64,000 nt of DNA from Microseira sp041929235 (GTDB lineage: Bacteria; Cyanobacteriota; Cyanobacteriia; Cyanobacteriales; Aerosakkonemataceae). Made by a program: the position numbers and the translations under genes. The notes beneath the pieces are model-generated. The model was not told where the DNA came from, did not search any database, and saw nothing but the letters and a program-made list of their open reading frames with translations. Position 1 is the stretch's first letter, and the number at the start of each line of letters is the position of its first letter. Shown one piece after another: positions 42,729 to 51,039 of this stretch. The DNA is taken from the NCBI RefSeq assembly GCF_041929235.1, contig NZ_JBHFNP010000031.1, forward strand, positions 35,729 through 99,728. Direction: 5' to 3'.

Positions 42729-43178
42729 TTATTGATTCTGCCTAATGTGGTGAATCAGCGCCTGTAATCCCAAACGATAACTTTCGGCACCAAACCCGCT
42801 AATTTGCCCAATCGCCACAGGTGCGATATATGAGTGATGGCGGAATTCCTCGCGCCGATAGATGTTGCTCAGGTGTACCTCAACCGTAGGAAGGGCAACG
42901 GCTGCGATCGCATCTCGAATTGCCACGCTGGTATGAGTATAAGCACCAGGGTTGAGCAAAATTCCCTGATGACGATATCGTGCTTCGTGAATCGCATCCA
43001 CCAGCACGCCTTCATGATTCGACTGTAGAGTCGAAACATTTGCCTGCAACGAATGCCCTTCTGTTTCCAGCAGGCGGTTGATTTCATCCAATGTCACGCG
43101 CCCATAAACTCCTGGTTCTCTTAGTCCCAGCAGGTTCAGGTTCGGGCCGTGCAGTACCAGAACACTTAGTTGCTGCAA
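42729..43178 (-). CDS. aroQ: Type II 3-dehydroquinate dehydratase
   Basis: The 149-residue enzyme of the shikimate pathway has VLHGPNLNLLGLREPGVYG, with the catalytic Tyr in the lid after the Arg-Glu-Pro segment, QSNHEGVLVDAIHEA, NPGAYTHTSVAIRDAI and EVHLSNIYRREEFRHHSY with the catalytic His. It is full length for the type II family. It dehydrates 3-dehydroquinate to 3-dehydroshikimate. A 45-residue small protein lies 28 bases upstream on the same strand. Confidence 0.95.
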   Translation of the reverse strand: MQQLSVLVLHGPNLNLLGLREPGVYGRVTLDEINRLLETEGHSLQANVSTLQSNHEGVLVDAIHEARYRHQGILLNPGAYTHTSVAIRDAIAAVALPTVEVHLSNIYRREEFRHHSYIAPVAIGQISGFGAESYRLGLQALIHHIRQNQ

Positions 43179-43206
43179 TTGCTTAACTTAATGTGTGCCT
43201 GAGTTT

Positions 43207-43344
43207 CTAACGACGACGTCCTGGATCGTGGACAGGAATGGGAATCGGTTCGGGTTCGGGTTGCACTTCTGGCCCCAGTAGCGCTTCGATAATCTTCCGC
43301 GCCCATTCTTTCACCTTATCCAGTAGATCTTCGATGAAGTCCAT
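43207..43344 (-). CDS. Small protein with amphipathic helix and Pro-Glu-rich tail
   Basis: The 45-residue protein MDFIEDLLDKVKEWARKIIE, then ALLGPEVQPEPEPIPIPVHD and PGRRR. The first 22 residues form an amphipathic helix; the rest alternates Pro with Glu/Ile and ends in three Arg. The composition and HIP1-free coding look like a true gene rather than a chance frame, and I recall similar short proteins in cyanobacteria without known function. It lies 28 bases upstream of aroQ on the same strand, so co-transcription is likely. Confidence 0.6.
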   Translation of the reverse strand: MDFIEDLLDKVKEWARKIIEALLGPEVQPEPEPIPIPVHDPGRRR

Positions 43345-43563
43345 TTAACAGACTACTCCTTCAATACAGCAGGCTACTTACTGCGCCTTGCGGCGAACAC
43401 CCAAGCTTTCGCTGGGCTGGTTGGGGAGAACTCTTACACCCCATCGTTTCTGTATACTATGATACTGAATTTTATTAAATGACGGGGAGTCTAAGTATTG
43501 AGTTCTTTACTTTATGATAACCAACTTATCCAAAATCGTTAAGGTAGATTGTGAATTTCTTGC

Positions 43564-44814
43564 TTAATTACACAATAACTGACGCCGCAGGTGGTCGAGA
43601 GCCGTACAAGCACTGAAATGGCGAATCAAATCGCGGTCTTGCAGGGGGCTAAAGCGATGCTCGAAACTTTCTGCGCGATCGCTTGGCGCTGCCAGACCGA
43701 TGTAAACTAAACCCACGGGCTTGCTATCCGTACCGCCGCCTGGACCTGCAATACCCGTAATGCTCAATCCCCAGGTTGTTCCCAAGCGTTTTTGCACGCC
43801 TTTTGCCATTTGCTTGGCTACCGTATGGCTGACAGCACCGTGGGTGGCTAAATCTTCTGAATTAACGCCTAGAAGGTTAATTTTTACCGAATTATCGTAA
43901 GAAATTATGCCTCCCATAAAATAATCTGAACTCCCGGCAACCGTGGTCAACATGTATCCCAAACCGCCACCCGTACAAGATTCCGCCACGCTGAGAGTTT
44001 CCCCAGATGCTTGTAGCAGATTCCCCACAACCGAAGCCAGGGTATCATCGTCAGCACCGAAATAATTTAACCCGCCAATTTGTTGCAGTTGTTGTGCTAC
44101 GGGTTCAATTATTAAGTTGGCAGCGGAGGCAGACTCAGCTAGTGCCGAAACCCTCAACTTGACTTCTCCCCGACTGGCATAAGGGGCAACTGTAGGGTTT
44201 GATAGATTGAGGAAATCAGCTGCTGCCTCAGCCAGTGCAGATTCCGCAATCCCCCAAAATTTTAACGTCCGGCTGTAGATAATTTCTTTACCCCAACCTT
44301 GGCTTTTAAGATAGGGGACGGCGATTTCTTGCCACATCCGGTGCATTTCTAAGGGGACGCCTGGAAAAGTGAGAATTATTAGATTGGGGCGGGGTTGCCA
44401 GATAATACCGGGGGCGGTTCCCAAAGAGTTAGTTAGAATATCTGCGCCTTGCGGAATTAAAGCTTGCTTGCGGTTGCTAGGAGCCATCTCGCGCCCGCGA
44501 CGGGCGTATTTTTCCGCGATATTTTCGATAATTTCCGCTTTTTCTACCAGGGGTGCGCCAAAAAAGTCGGCGATGGTTTCGTGGGTCAGGTCATCGGGGG
44601 TGGGGCCAAGACCGCCGGTGAAGATTAGGATAGAAGAGCGCGAGCAAGCAATCTCCATTACCTGTTTAATTCGCCCCGGATTATCCCCTACAACCGTTTG
44701 GTAATAGTGAGGAATTCCCAAGTCAGCTAATTGCTGGGCTAAAAACTGGGCATTGGTATTGAGAATATCGCCCAGCAGTAATTCAGTTCCGACGCAGATA
44801 ATTTCAGCACTCAT
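43564..44814 (-). CDS. cinA: CinA family protein (competence/damage-inducible; NMN amidase domain)
   Basis: The 416-residue protein starts MSAEIICVGTELLLGD; the upstream ATG is discarded because the family starts here. The N-terminal MoCF-like domain (about 1-170) has GTELLLGDILNTNAQFLA and FTGGLGPTPDDLTHE. The C-terminal PncC-type amidase domain (about 255-412) has SVAESCTGGGLGYMLTTVAG, GGIISYDNSVK and GIAGPGGGTDSKPVGLVYIG. The family deamidates nicotinamide mononucleotide and hydrolyses ADP-ribose. A link with DNA uptake is historical. Confidence 0.93.
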   Translation of the reverse strand: MSAEIICVGTELLLGDILNTNAQFLAQQLADLGIPHYYQTVVGDNPGRIKQVMEIACSRSSILIFTGGLGPTPDDLTHETIADFFGAPLVEKAEIIENIAEKYARRGREMAPSNRKQALIPQGADILTNSLGTAPGIIWQPRPNLIILTFPGVPLEMHRMWQEIAVPYLKSQGWGKEIIYSRTLKFWGIAESALAEAAADFLNLSNPTVAPYASRGEVKLRVSALAESASAANLIIEPVAQQLQQIGGLNYFGADDDTLASVVGNLLQASGETLSVAESCTGGGLGYMLTTVAGSSDYFMGGIISYDNSVKINLLGVNSEDLATHGAVSHTVAKQMAKGVQKRLGTTWGLSITGIAGPGGGTDSKPVGLVYIGLAAPSDRAESFEHRFSPLQDRDLIRHFSACTALDHLRRQLLCN

Positions 44815-44962
44815 AGGATTTTCTTTGACATCCTCCCACACTAACTTTTCGAGTATAGTGTGAGCTTAACCTTGGGAACGATGATTTTCCGCCGTCATTC
44901 AATCATCTACGTATAAAAATTTACACCTTCCACTGTTGGTTCAAGGGATATCCTATATGGAA

Positions 44963-45066
44963 CAGGACTGACGCAAAAAAACCCGGTTTCAATCGATTAA
45001 TCGTTGGTTGACAGTCGCGACATTGACGCATCACCTTTGTTTTTGGCCCCGCGTGCGTAAGTCCTG
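44963..45066. repeat. Family B inverted-repeat element
   Basis: The ends CAGGACTGACGCA and TGCGTAAGTCCTG are near-complements, enclosing AAACCCGGTTTC and a GTTGGTT...GCGACATTGACG stretch. Other copies are at 37503-37603, 45116-45246 and 58657-58789. Confidence 0.75.
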
Positions 45067-45115
45067 TGGAAAACTTGTAGCGATGGTTACATGTTAACCA
45101 CTGGTGTCAACTTAA

Positions 45116-45246
45116 CCAGGACTGACGCTCATATTCCCGGTTTATACGAAAAATCGTTGGTTTGGCAACCAGAGATATGCATACCCTAGCTTGCGCGAAC
45201 GACGGTCGAAACCGGGTTTCTGGCAACGCCCTTGCGTAAGTCCTGT
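45116..45246. repeat. Family B inverted-repeat element, second copy in this gap
   Basis: The ends CCAGGACTGACGC and TTGCGTAAGTCCTG enclose ATCGTTGGTTTGGCAACC, GCGAACGACGGTCGAAACCG and a GAAACCGGGTTTCT unit. The interior matches 58657-58789, which reads it in the opposite order. Confidence 0.75.
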
Positions 45247-45386
45247 TAACGCTAAGCGCCGTCAGGCTAAAGCCTGCGGCTATACAAACTAAGCCTGCCG
45301 ACCCAGGCTCAAAAGAGGAACTAGCCCTTGTCTTGCGGGCTTTGCCTGTATAGCTACACCCGAAGGATTTTGCATTTGTGTTGGAA
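45247..45386. repeat. GCCGTCAGGCT...CTATACAAAC repeat
   Basis: Short stems (CAGGCTAAAGCCTG and CCTTGTCTTGCGGGC-type) and CTATACAAACTAAGCCTGC mark another dispersed repeat, with CTATACAAAC shared with family A at about 40671. No gene is seen. Confidence 0.5.
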
Positions 45387-45794
45387 CTAACGCAAAAATG
45401 CACGTAGGCTTTCAAGTTGATCGGATTTTAGACATTTGGCAAAAGAGCGGACTTTTCGCGCATTTGGGTGAGGAAGGAAAGTAATGAGCTTTTCTCTACC
45501 ACGGATCGCTATCGGCGCAAACAGAGCAACATCTTTAGGAATCTCAAACTGAGAGTGCATTGCCTCTTTTGCCCACCTTCCAAGCACTACAACAACCCGT
45601 GCTGATGCTATTTCCAATACTTTTTGCAAATAAGTTTCAACACAATGTTTTTCTGCTTCTTTGACTTGGTATTCGTTCAGGGTGGAAGGTGACTGGGAAA
45701 AAACAACCTGACGACATGGATGCTCAACTGACGGATTTTGAATACAAAACTGTACGTGAGGACAACGAGCAATCTCATTTAACAACCTTGTCAT
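45387..45794 (-). CDS. Uracil-DNA glycosylase-superfamily-like protein, possibly truncated
   Basis: In this 135-residue protein the segment ASARVVVVLGRWAKEAMHSQ followed by KLITFLPHPNARKVRSFAK recalls the UDG fold, in which a strand (VVVLG) leads to the H-P-(S/N) motif. The catalytic water-activating motif of the N-terminal UDG region is not visible, and the protein is shorter than family members (about 190-230), so a C-terminal fragment is possible. An N-terminal CPHVQFCIQNPSVEHPC stretch holds three Cys that could bind a cluster or metal. The call is tentative. Confidence 0.4.
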   Translation of the reverse strand: MTRLLNEIARCPHVQFCIQNPSVEHPCRQVVFSQSPSTLNEYQVKEAEKHCVETYLQKVLEIASARVVVVLGRWAKEAMHSQFEIPKDVALFAPIAIRGREKLITFLPHPNARKVRSFAKCLKSDQLESLRAFLR

Positions 45795-45851
45795 AAATTT
45801 CCTAAAAACAAGACTTTCAATTGATTCAAATTATCACTCAGGTAGTAATAA

Positions 45852-46122
45852 TAACTCAAGTTGCTAGTTAGATACAAAGAGAGTGGTAATGGGTAATGGG
45901 TAATAGGTAATTGTCAAGAGTAGGCTGCCAATGAATCCAATTACCAATTACCGAGCGTCAGAAACCCGGTTTCAGCGTCAGAAACCCGGTTGATTCGGAG
46001 ATTTCTCGGTGTCAAACGCACGATTTTTCCGATCACCAAAGTTTCTTTAGCGTCAAACCCACGATTTTTCCGATCACCTTAGTTTCTTTGCCGCCAAAGC
46101 TTATAACTAGCAACTTGAGTTA
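45852..46122. repeat. MITE-like element, family E, copy 1
   Basis: Perfect inverted ends TAACTCAAGTTGCTAGTTA and TAACTAGCAACTTGAGTTA bound 271 bases. The inside holds AATGGGT heptamers, two GAAACCCGGTT units and a tandem duplication (about 46013-46095) of a unit with ACGATTTTTCCGATCACC. A shorter copy lies at 61227-61363. It carries no gene. Confidence 0.8.
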
Positions 46123-46418
46123 ATAGCGCTCGCCGCTAAAATTTCCAGTAAACCCTTACCCCTAAACGGATCGTTGGCAACACAACGCTTAAATGTATAG
46201 CAAATCACGTTTGGTAAAACTCCCCAGTTATGTCTGATGAAAGATGTTGATCCAGGGATGATCAACTGCAATCGTTAGTAGGCTTGTTAAAATGATTGTG
46301 CAGCCTGGTACAGCCAGGTCTATTGTGCCGATAGGAAGATGTTGTAAACTTTTCCTTGGGTTGGAATTGGCTCATGGCTATATGTAGTTAAGCAATAGCT
46401 GCCAGATAAGAAGAACAG
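46123..46418. other. Gene-free gap upstream of the aldo/keto reductase
   Basis: About 295 bases contain no reading frame of note and no clear repeat. It probably holds the promoter of the plus-strand gene; GGAAGT lies shortly before the chosen start codon. Confidence 0.4.
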
Positions 46419-47381
46419 ATGTCAGGAAGTATGTCAAACTCAGAAATGCTATACCGAACTCTCGGCAGCACAGGCGAGAGGGTTTCTGCGATTGGACTTG
46501 GTGGCTGGCACCTCAGCTTGAAGCACGTCGATGAGGAACTGGCTATCCGGATTGTTCGCAGTGCGATCGATCGTGGCATCACTTTTATGGATAACTGTTG
46601 GGATTATAACGGTGGAGCCAGCGAGATTAGGATGGGGAAAGCGCTGCGCGATCGCTACCGAGATAAAGTATTCCTGATGACGAAAATTGACGGTCGCTCG
46701 CAGAAAGAAGCCGCGAGGCAGCTAGACGAATCACTACAACGCTTGCAAGTTGATTGCATCGATCTCGTCCAGCACCACGAAATCATCCGCTACGAAGATC
46801 CCCATCGCGTGTTCGACGAAGAAGGGGCAAATGCCGCTTTAATTGAAGCGCGTCAAGCTGGCAAGTTGCGATACATTGGCTTCACCGGACACAAACACCC
46901 CCAGATTCATTTGTACATGTTGGAAGTTGCAGCCAAATATGGGTTTAAATTTGATGCGGTGCAGTTGCCCCTAAATGTAATGGATGCCCATTTTTGCAGT
47001 TTCGAGAAGCAAGTTGTGCCGGAATTAGTGAAACAAAACATCGGCATTTTGGGGATGAAAAGCATGGCAAACGGGATTCTTTTAGGGTCAAATACGGTAA
47101 CGCCGATTGAGTGTCTGCACTATGCCCTGAATCTGCCCACATCGGTTGTGATTGCGGGAATTGATAGTATGGAAATTCTCGATCAAGCGTTTGAAGCGGT
47201 GCAAACATTCCAGCCAATGAATGAGGAACAGGTGCGAAATCTCTTAGCAAAAACGGCACAAGCGGCATCACGCGGCGAGTTTGAGCCATTTAAAACCTCA
47301 TCAATTTTTGACGGTACTGCCCAAAATCCCGATTGGCTGGGAAAGGAACCGCAGCGCATCCAGCAATTAATGTCAGCCTAA
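46419..47381 (+). CDS. Aldo/keto reductase
   Basis: The 320-residue TIM-barrel oxidoreductase has the N-terminal YRTLGSTGERVSAIGLGGWH. The catalytic tetrad is present: Asp and Tyr in FMDNCWDYNGG, Lys in FLMTKIDGRS and His in LVQHHEIIRY. NADPH-binding segments follow later (ILGMKSMANG, VVIAGIDSMEIL). The start is not certain, as a second Met (SMSNSEM) lies four codons on. It reduces carbonyls with NADPH by family rule; substrate unknown. The C-terminal end lies 40 bases before a large repeat cluster. Confidence 0.9.
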   Translation: MSGSMSNSEMLYRTLGSTGERVSAIGLGGWHLSLKHVDEELAIRIVRSAIDRGITFMDNCWDYNGGASEIRMGKALRDRYRDKVFLMTKIDGRSQKEAARQLDESLQRLQVDCIDLVQHHEIIRYEDPHRVFDEEGANAALIEARQAGKLRYIGFTGHKHPQIHLYMLEVAAKYGFKFDAVQLPLNVMDAHFCSFEKQVVPELVKQNIGILGMKSMANGILLGSNTVTPIECLHYALNLPTSVVIAGIDSMEILDQAFEAVQTFQPMNEEQVRNLLAKTAQAASRGEFEPFKTSSIFDGTAQNPDWLGKEPQRIQQLMSA

Positions 47382-47409
47382 TCCCAGAACGGATCGAATC
47401 GATTGATTT

Positions 47410-47790
47410 CAGGACTTACGCAAGACGAGAAAAGAAACCCGGTTTCTCAGGGGTGTGGTCAAAACCAGTTGGTCATATCGAAAAAATTTCACCGCGTCAG
47501 GAGCGTCCCCTTCCGCGTCAATCTCAACCAACTACTTTTGACCGCACCCGTTTCTCAGTCGCCAGAGAGTTGCCTCTGCCAAGGATTTTGCCCAGCAACC
47601 GGGTTTCTTTTGCATTGTTAGGACCTGGGCAAGCGCGGTGCCAGAAACCCGGTTTCTGCCCAGCAACCGGGTTTCTTTTGCATTGTTAGGACCTGGGCAA
47701 GCGCGGTGCCAGAAACCGGGTTTCTCAGTCGCCACAGAGTTGCCTCTGCCAAGGATTTTGCCCAGCAACCGGATTTCTTTTGCATTGTTT
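47410..47790. repeat. Complex cluster of GAAACCCGGTTTCT repeats with tandem duplication
   Basis: Six or more 14-mer units occur in 380 bases. A unit of about 69 bases containing CAGCAACCGGGTTTCTTTTG, GACCTGGGCAAGCGCGGTG and GAAACCCGG is repeated head to tail (about 47592-47660 and 47661-47728), and TTGCCTCTGCCAAGGATTTT frames it on both sides. Reading frames across the region are repeat artefacts. Confidence 0.8.
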
Positions 47791-47893
47791 TTCATCTCTA
47801 CTGCAAAGCGATTCGGTCAATGCTGTTATACAGCAGTCTGCGAACACCCCGTGTCAAGAGACTGGGGTGACCGCGTGAGACTTAGGGTTAACT

Positions 47894-48067
47894 ATGGCAC
47901 AGTTAGCTCTGGCTTGGGTACTACGTTCTGAGTATGTATCTTCAGCGATTATCGGTGCCAGTCGTCCGGAACAAATTGTTGATAACGCTGCTGCATCAGG
48001 AGTTCAACTGGATGCGGATATATTGGCAGCAATTGACCAGGTGCTGGTATCAGTTATTCGCAAATGA
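47894..48067 (+). pseudogene. C-terminal remnant of a second aldo/keto reductase
   Basis: The 57-codon frame MAQLALAWVLRSEYVSSAII, GASRPEQIVDNAAASGVQLD, then ADILAAIDQVLVSVIRK matches the C-terminal end of Kv-beta/YghZ-type aldo/keto reductases (LALAWVL, IIGASRPEQI). The preceding 260 residues are absent; the repeat cluster at 47410-47790 stands in their place. It is not a copy of the neighbour's end. Probably non-functional. Confidence 0.75.
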
Positions 48068-48189
48068 GGAAAGTAGTTTAAGTTGTTAAGCGACCTATGG
48101 GTTCATCCTGGAAACTCAAGCAGACAGACAAGTTTACAATGTAATAGCGTTCGTGTATAATTTACCAGTCAATGTAGAAATGTTATTTT

Positions 48190-48603
48190 ATGGATAATCT
48201 GACTAATAAGGAAGTGGTTAGACAGTTTTTTGAAATCTATAACAATCAAGATTACGAAGCTGCGTACAAATATATTGCGCCGAATTATCTAGATCATGGG
48301 CTACCTCAAGTGCGAAGCGTCGAAGATGCAATTGAGATATTGAAGGGGACTCACAAAGCATTTCCAGATATCAAAGTGGTGATTGACGATCTGATTGAAG
48401 AAAACGACAAAGTTGTATTTCGAGGTCACTTTACAGCTACGCACCTAGGTGAGTTTGTTGCTATAGCTCCCAGTGGAGTGAAAGTAAAATTTGAGGCGGT
48501 AGAAATATTCAAGATTGAGAACCAGAAAATTACAGAATCTTGGGGGTATTGGCCCATGCATACCATTATAAATCAGATTACTGCTGCCGAAAAATTTAAG
48601 TAG
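48190..48603 (+). CDS. SnoaL-like polyketide cyclase/ester cyclase family protein
   Basis: The 137-residue protein has a single NTF2-like fold. The start NLTNKEVVRQFFEIYNNQDY and the core APNYLDHGLPQVRS, KAFPDIKVVIDDLIEENDKV, GHFTATHLGEF and a final WGYWPMHTI follow the SnoaL ester-cyclase-like pattern. In the family an Asp/His pair acts as base; the DH of LDHGL fits. The substrate is unknown. No polyketide genes are near, so a detoxification or general hydratase role is as likely. Confidence 0.78.
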   Translation: MDNLTNKEVVRQFFEIYNNQDYEAAYKYIAPNYLDHGLPQVRSVEDAIEILKGTHKAFPDIKVVIDDLIEENDKVVFRGHFTATHLGEFVAIAPSGVKVKFEAVEIFKIENQKITESWGYWPMHTIINQITAAEKFK

Positions 48604-48664
48604 GAAATTGTTATGTAGGGTTTGCCAAAAAAGTCTTCAGAGGCAATGTGAGAAGCTATAAAGA

Positions 48665-49225
48665 TTACCAATCGCTAATTTTGTATGTCAGATTTACCGC
48701 TCCTGTTTCAAAATGTTCAGCTTTGACCAAATCAAATTTGGTTTCCTTGGGATCGTTCGGAAATAATTTGATTCCACTTCCAATAACGATCGGGAATATG
48801 CAAAGAATCATTTCATCAATTGCTCCGAGATTGAGAAGTTCAGAAATTATTTGTCCGCCACCAACGACATAAATATCTTTCTGACTTTCGGTTCTGATTT
48901 TGTCAATAGTCTTCTTGTCCAGTTGTAGGAGAACCTCTGTATTGTCGGTCTGTGGTGTGTAGTTCTCATTGGTTGTGAGAATGTAAATTCTACAGTTACT
49001 CTCAGCCCATTTTCCGCCCAGATTACGGCTTGCATATACTAGGTCTTCTTCGTAGGTTTTTCTTCCAATTATAACTGTATCGATGCCCGATAAGAATTGG
49101 GTATATCCGTGGTCAATCCCTTTTGGATTGGGAAGTTCAAAAAGCCAATCCAAAGAATCATTTTTTATGGCGATGTATCCGTCAAGTGTTGTCCCGATGA
49201 AAACTTTGATTTTGCTCGTATTCAT
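48665..49225 (-). CDS. Dihydrofolate reductase-like / RibD C-terminal family protein
   Basis: The 186-residue protein opens IKVFIGTTLDGYIAIKNDSL, has TVIIGRKTYEE and the NADPH-binding DIYVVGGGQIISELLNLG, and ends LNLTYKI-like (AVNLTYKISDW), as in the YyaP/RibD-C subfamily of DHFR-fold proteins. The folate-specific residues of true FolA are not evident. GC content is lower than in neighbours and no HIP1 site occurs inside, which suggests transfer (inference). Confidence 0.82.
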   Translation of the reverse strand: MNTSKIKVFIGTTLDGYIAIKNDSLDWLFELPNPKGIDHGYTQFLSGIDTVIIGRKTYEEDLVYASRNLGGKWAESNCRIYILTTNENYTPQTDNTEVLLQLDKKTIDKIRTESQKDIYVVGGGQIISELLNLGAIDEMILCIFPIVIGSGIKLFPNDPKETKFDLVKAEHFETGAVNLTYKISDW

Positions 49226-49258
49226 TGTGTTTTAACCTCGTCAAACTCACGTTAACCT

Positions 49259-49894
49259 TTAAGAATTTAGACTTACTGTGAGGGTCTCCATATTTTCGAG
49301 ATGACTCACATCATTCCAGACAATCAGACTCCAGCGTTTGTTAACATACTCAAAAACGCAGAGGTTCCCATTATGCAGCTTGAAGCGCCAACTATTTCCA
49401 GGTGGGAGACCAAGCACCATTTCAAAAAAAACCATCAAGAGACAACCATGAGTAACCACCACAACGGTTTCATCTAAATGTCGTTCAGCGATCGCATTCA
49501 GGACAAGACAGCCTCTGTCCTGACATTGCCTTAAACTTTCTCCTTCTGGGATGACGTATTCAAAGCCGATGCGTTCATAGTCTTGCTGCTCCTGGGGAAA
49601 CTTCTGGTGCATTTCAGAGACTGTTAATCCCTGAAATATTCCCATATTCCACTCTCTTAATTCCGAGTCAAAAATAACTTTCTTTCCACATATTTCAGCA
49701 ATGATGTTGGCTGTTTGAACAGCACGACCCAGGTCACTGCTGTAAAAAGTGGTGAATGAAAGACGGCGTAACCGCTCGGCAATAGCATACGCCTGCCGGA
49801 TGCCTTTGGGTGTCAATGGACTATCGAGTTGTCCCGTCGCCTTGTTCTGTACATTCCACTCGGTTTCCCCGTGGCGTACAATGACCAGTTTCAT
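49259..49894 (-). CDS. Histidine phosphatase family protein (phosphoglycerate-mutase-like)
   Basis: The 211-residue protein starts with the RHG motif MKLVIVRHGETEWNVQNKAT, in which His8 is the phospho-acceptor. LDSPLTPKGIRQAYAIAERL and FYSSDLGRAVQTANIIAEIC follow, and the second catalytic His lies in VVVTHGCLLMV. Cofactor-independent phosphatases of this type act on sugars, nucleotides or cobalamin precursors. Its neighbours belong to a damaged sugar-related region, which would fit a sugar phosphatase (inference). Confidence 0.88.
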   Translation of the reverse strand: MKLVIVRHGETEWNVQNKATGQLDSPLTPKGIRQAYAIAERLRRLSFTTFYSSDLGRAVQTANIIAEICGKKVIFDSELREWNMGIFQGLTVSEMHQKFPQEQQDYERIGFEYVIPEGESLRQCQDRGCLVLNAIAERHLDETVVVVTHGCLLMVFFEMVLGLPPGNSWRFKLHNGNLCVFEYVNKRWSLIVWNDVSHLENMETLTVSLNS

Positions 49895-49948
49895 CTAAAA
49901 ATCTCCGTTCGTTTAGGAAACCGTGTGTTTATTTATAAGTTGTGACAG

Positions 49949-50046
49949 CGGTAATTGGTAATTGGTAATTGGTAATTGGTAATTGGATTCACAGGCTTTT
50001 GCCCTCAGTACAATTATCCATTACCCATTACCCATTACCATTTCCA
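49949..50046. repeat. AATTGGT heptamers and facing TTACCCA heptamers
   Basis: Five AATTGGT units (about 49951-49987) face ATTACCC units (about 50020-50046) across a short spacer, so the region may fold. It separates the start of the phosphatase gene from the end of the Nudix-like gene on the same strand. Confidence 0.75.
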
Positions 50047-50064
50047 TAAGCCTCAACTCGTTAT

Positions 50065-51039
50065 TCACCAATGGTGTTGGACTAAGTATTCTAAGCCCAA
50101 GCGAGAGGAAAACATCAGAGAGCAAGGTTCTTGCTCTCCAGGTAACAGTCCATGTTCCAGTAGAGCAAGAGCTTCAGCTTTACTGCGAATGGGAACCAAA
50201 CAAGAATGCTCTCCCCACTGCTTTGAGCGAAAATGGCGATCGGGCATTTCCGTTTGCACCACAAAGACCAAATCAACTTCCCCCGTAATCGGGTTGCCAG
50301 ACATACCAACAAACCGAGTATTCGTATCATTTAAGGTCATGGCAACATTCACTTCTTCCCACAACTCCCCTTGAGCATCTTGATAAAAATTGATGTCTTG
50401 AACTGTAGGAGAAAATGTAGCCCAACCCGCCACAAAATTGAGAACGCCTGTGTATTCCGATGAATTCAACCGCTTGCCGATGTAGACATTACCATCTGTA
50501 GTCAGAGGAACCACCGCCACCCCAATTCCTCTGGCAAAATAGGCGTAGGGATCTCGGTAATTTGTCAGACCACGCATCATCAGCTTGAGTGCTGACAACG
50601 GACTACGAGTCAAATCCAGACGACACTGGGGATAGCTAGTCGGTCCAACTTCCAGGGTGAAGGTGTCTTGACTGCGAGACCAGAATCCAGCCACTCCATT
50701 CCCAGACCAGCGGAGTTTGCGATCGTCATAACTTCCGGGTTTCGTGCCATCTGAGAGGAAACCAGTACGGATCTGGGGATTAATCGCAGCTTCCAAGTAA
50801 GCATGGAACTGCGTGTCAAGCGTACTTTCATCGTTGAGATTTTGAGGACCATGCCCCTCCCGCACCTGAATTCTGCTTACGCCTGCCACCTCATCGGGAT
50901 GAATTAAGTGAACAAAGTCGCGACCTGCAATCAGCGCCTCAGATAACGCTTTACCCTGGGGTAAATCTGCCAAAGCTGCAACTACCTGCTCGCGACAGGC
51001 AAGATATTCGGAGGTTTGGGAGGGTAGAGATTTCAGCAC
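50065..51039 (-). CDS. Nudix-like protein of a sugar-biosynthesis neighbourhood
   Basis: In this 324-residue protein a GXXXXX-type Nudix box appears degenerate in FVAGWATFSPTVQDINFYQD, AQGELWEEVNVAMTLNDTN: Glu residues are present in LWEEV, but the usual REXXEE order is incomplete. The first 150 residues (SGNGVAGFWSRSQDTFTLEV) are not a domain I recognise. Its start overlaps the end of the DegT-type gene frame by about 89 bases, so it was translationally linked to the aminotransferase. Codon use is similar to neighbours. The function is unknown; a nucleotide-sugar hydrolase is possible. Confidence 0.5.
   Translation of the reverse strand: MLKSLPSQTSEYLACREQVVAALADLPQGKALSEALIAGRDFVHLIHPDEVAGVSRIQVREGHGPQNLNDESTLDTQFHAYLEAAINPQIRTGFLSDGTKPGSYDDRKLRWSGNGVAGFWSRSQDTFTLEVGPTSYPQCRLDLTRSPLSALKLMMRGLTNYRDPYAYFARGIGVAVVPLTTDGNVYIGKRLNSSEYTGVLNFVAGWATFSPTVQDINFYQDAQGELWEEVNVAMTLNDTNTRFVGMSGNPITGEVDLVFVVQTEMPDRHFRSKQWGEHSCLVPIRSKAEALALLEHGLLPGEQEPCSLMFSSRLGLEYLVQHHW

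Noticed and set aside
47333..47931. Several frames on both strands with repeated peptide GFLLHC or similar
   Set aside because: They are translations of the GAAACCCGGTTTCT repeat cluster.
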